This document shows, in pieces, positions 63,678-64,000 of a DNA stretch of 64,000 nucleotides. The stretch's first letter is position 1. The number at the start of each line of letters is the position of its first letter. Origin of the DNA: CAVZXS01 sp963779325 (lineage in GTDB: Bacteria; Bacteroidota; Bacteroidia; Chitinophagales; Chitinophagaceae); the NCBI GenBank assembly GCA_963779325.1, contig CAVZXS010000037.1:62001-126000 (forward strand), read 5' to 3'. Below the pieces are notes generated by a model. The model saw only the letters and a program-made list of their open reading frames with translations, did not search any database and was not told where the DNA came from. The translations under genes and the position numbers were made by a program.

Positions 63678-63779
63678 AACCTTAGTAGAAAAATTATTCC
63701 GGTAAGTTGACTAACCTTATTACCTTATTAAATAATGTAATAAGGTTTAATTAGTGAAGTATTTTTTTCTACTAAGGTT
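63678..63779. repeat. Nested inverted repeats
   Basis: Outer arms AACCTTAGTAGAAAAA (63678-63693) and TTTTTCTACTAAGGTT (63764-63779) are exactly complementary. Inner arms AACCTTATTAC (63713-63723) and GTAATAAGGTT (63737-63747) likewise. The 63550-63940 gap otherwise holds no supported gene. Confidence 0.8.
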
Positions 63780-63940
63780 TATTTTATTCCAATCCAATGT
63801 GATGCATGAAAGATCACCTGGTCCGGATGTTCTAAATAAATATTTTTCCCGCATTTCAAAATATAAATCAGTCGATATCTTATATTCTTACCGCTCACTT
63901 CTGCTTAAAAGAATGATATTTGCAAACTCAAACTGAAAGG

Positions 63941-64000
63941 ATGCCTGAATTTTTATTGTTTACTGTTTCAATAACCGACGAACAACAAAAAGAAATTGCC
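63941..64000 (+). CDS. Partial gene at right window edge
   Basis: 20 codons to the window end, MPEFLLFTVSITDEQQKEIA. The short amphipathic start could belong to several families, for example ribosomal protein L11 methyltransferase, but the evidence is not enough to decide. A GATATTTG box lies about 30 bp upstream. Confidence 0.4.
   Translation, partial: MPEFLLFTVSITDEQQKEIA

Noticed and set aside
63754..63936. 60-codon plus-strand frame as a gene
   Set aside because: It begins inside the nested inverted repeat, has no recognisable family and overlaps the probable promoter of the next gene.

Overview
The window looks like chromosomal DNA of a Bacteroidota bacterium, most likely of the Chitinophagaceae type. 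Support comes from the rpmB-rpmG-DUF4295-ftsY block, a type IX secretion (T9SS) C-terminal sorting domain, DUF1501/DUF1800 and planctomycete-type cytochrome genes, a TonB-type barrel next to an HU-CCDC81 protein, and TAnnTTTG-like -7 boxes. The DNA is AT-rich and no tRNA or rRNA gene was seen. One small RNA, the SRP RNA (ffs), is clear.

Layout. 1-7.1 kb: an extracytoplasmic oxidation locus (DUF1549/DUF1553, Tat-exported DUF1501, beta-propeller, chitobiase-C-domain lipoprotein, membrane cytochrome/LRR protein). 7.1-18.3 kb: an accessory island with a GxxExxY nuclease beside palindromic CATAG repeats, a broken toxin-antitoxin pair, an Asp-box lipoprotein divergent from a membrane-anchored winged-helix regulator, an AbiEi/AbiEii module between direct repeats and two hsdR stubs, decayed small genes, attC-like palindromes and a MITE-like element. 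18.3-24 kb: PQQ dehydrogenase with an inserted cytochrome c, then DUF1800-DUF1501. 24-31.5 kb: transaldolase-like fsa, ffs, amidase, S9 peptidase. 32.4-38.3 kb: a membrane-tethered kinase plus OmpA-like lipoprotein convergent with an EACC1-caspase-TPR operon, the best candidate for an under-described signalling or conflict system. 38.6-64 kb: mostly housekeeping (lipoyl E2, CinA, PBP4, site-2 protease, thioesterase, DoxX, TPR/barrel/HU operon, methyltransferase, glutaminyl cyclase, M43 protease, AraC and beta-lactamase-like genes, E3, ribosomal proteins, FtsY, gamma-glutamyltransferase).

Several genes are broken by single-base indels that cluster in short patches, and almost all indels within a patch have the same sign: insertions at 5.6-5.8 and 15.0-15.6 kb, deletions at 56.2-57.3 kb. 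One insertion lies in the essential gene ftsY, so at least some of these are probably consensus errors rather than real pseudogenes. All functions are inferred by reading motifs; no database search was run.
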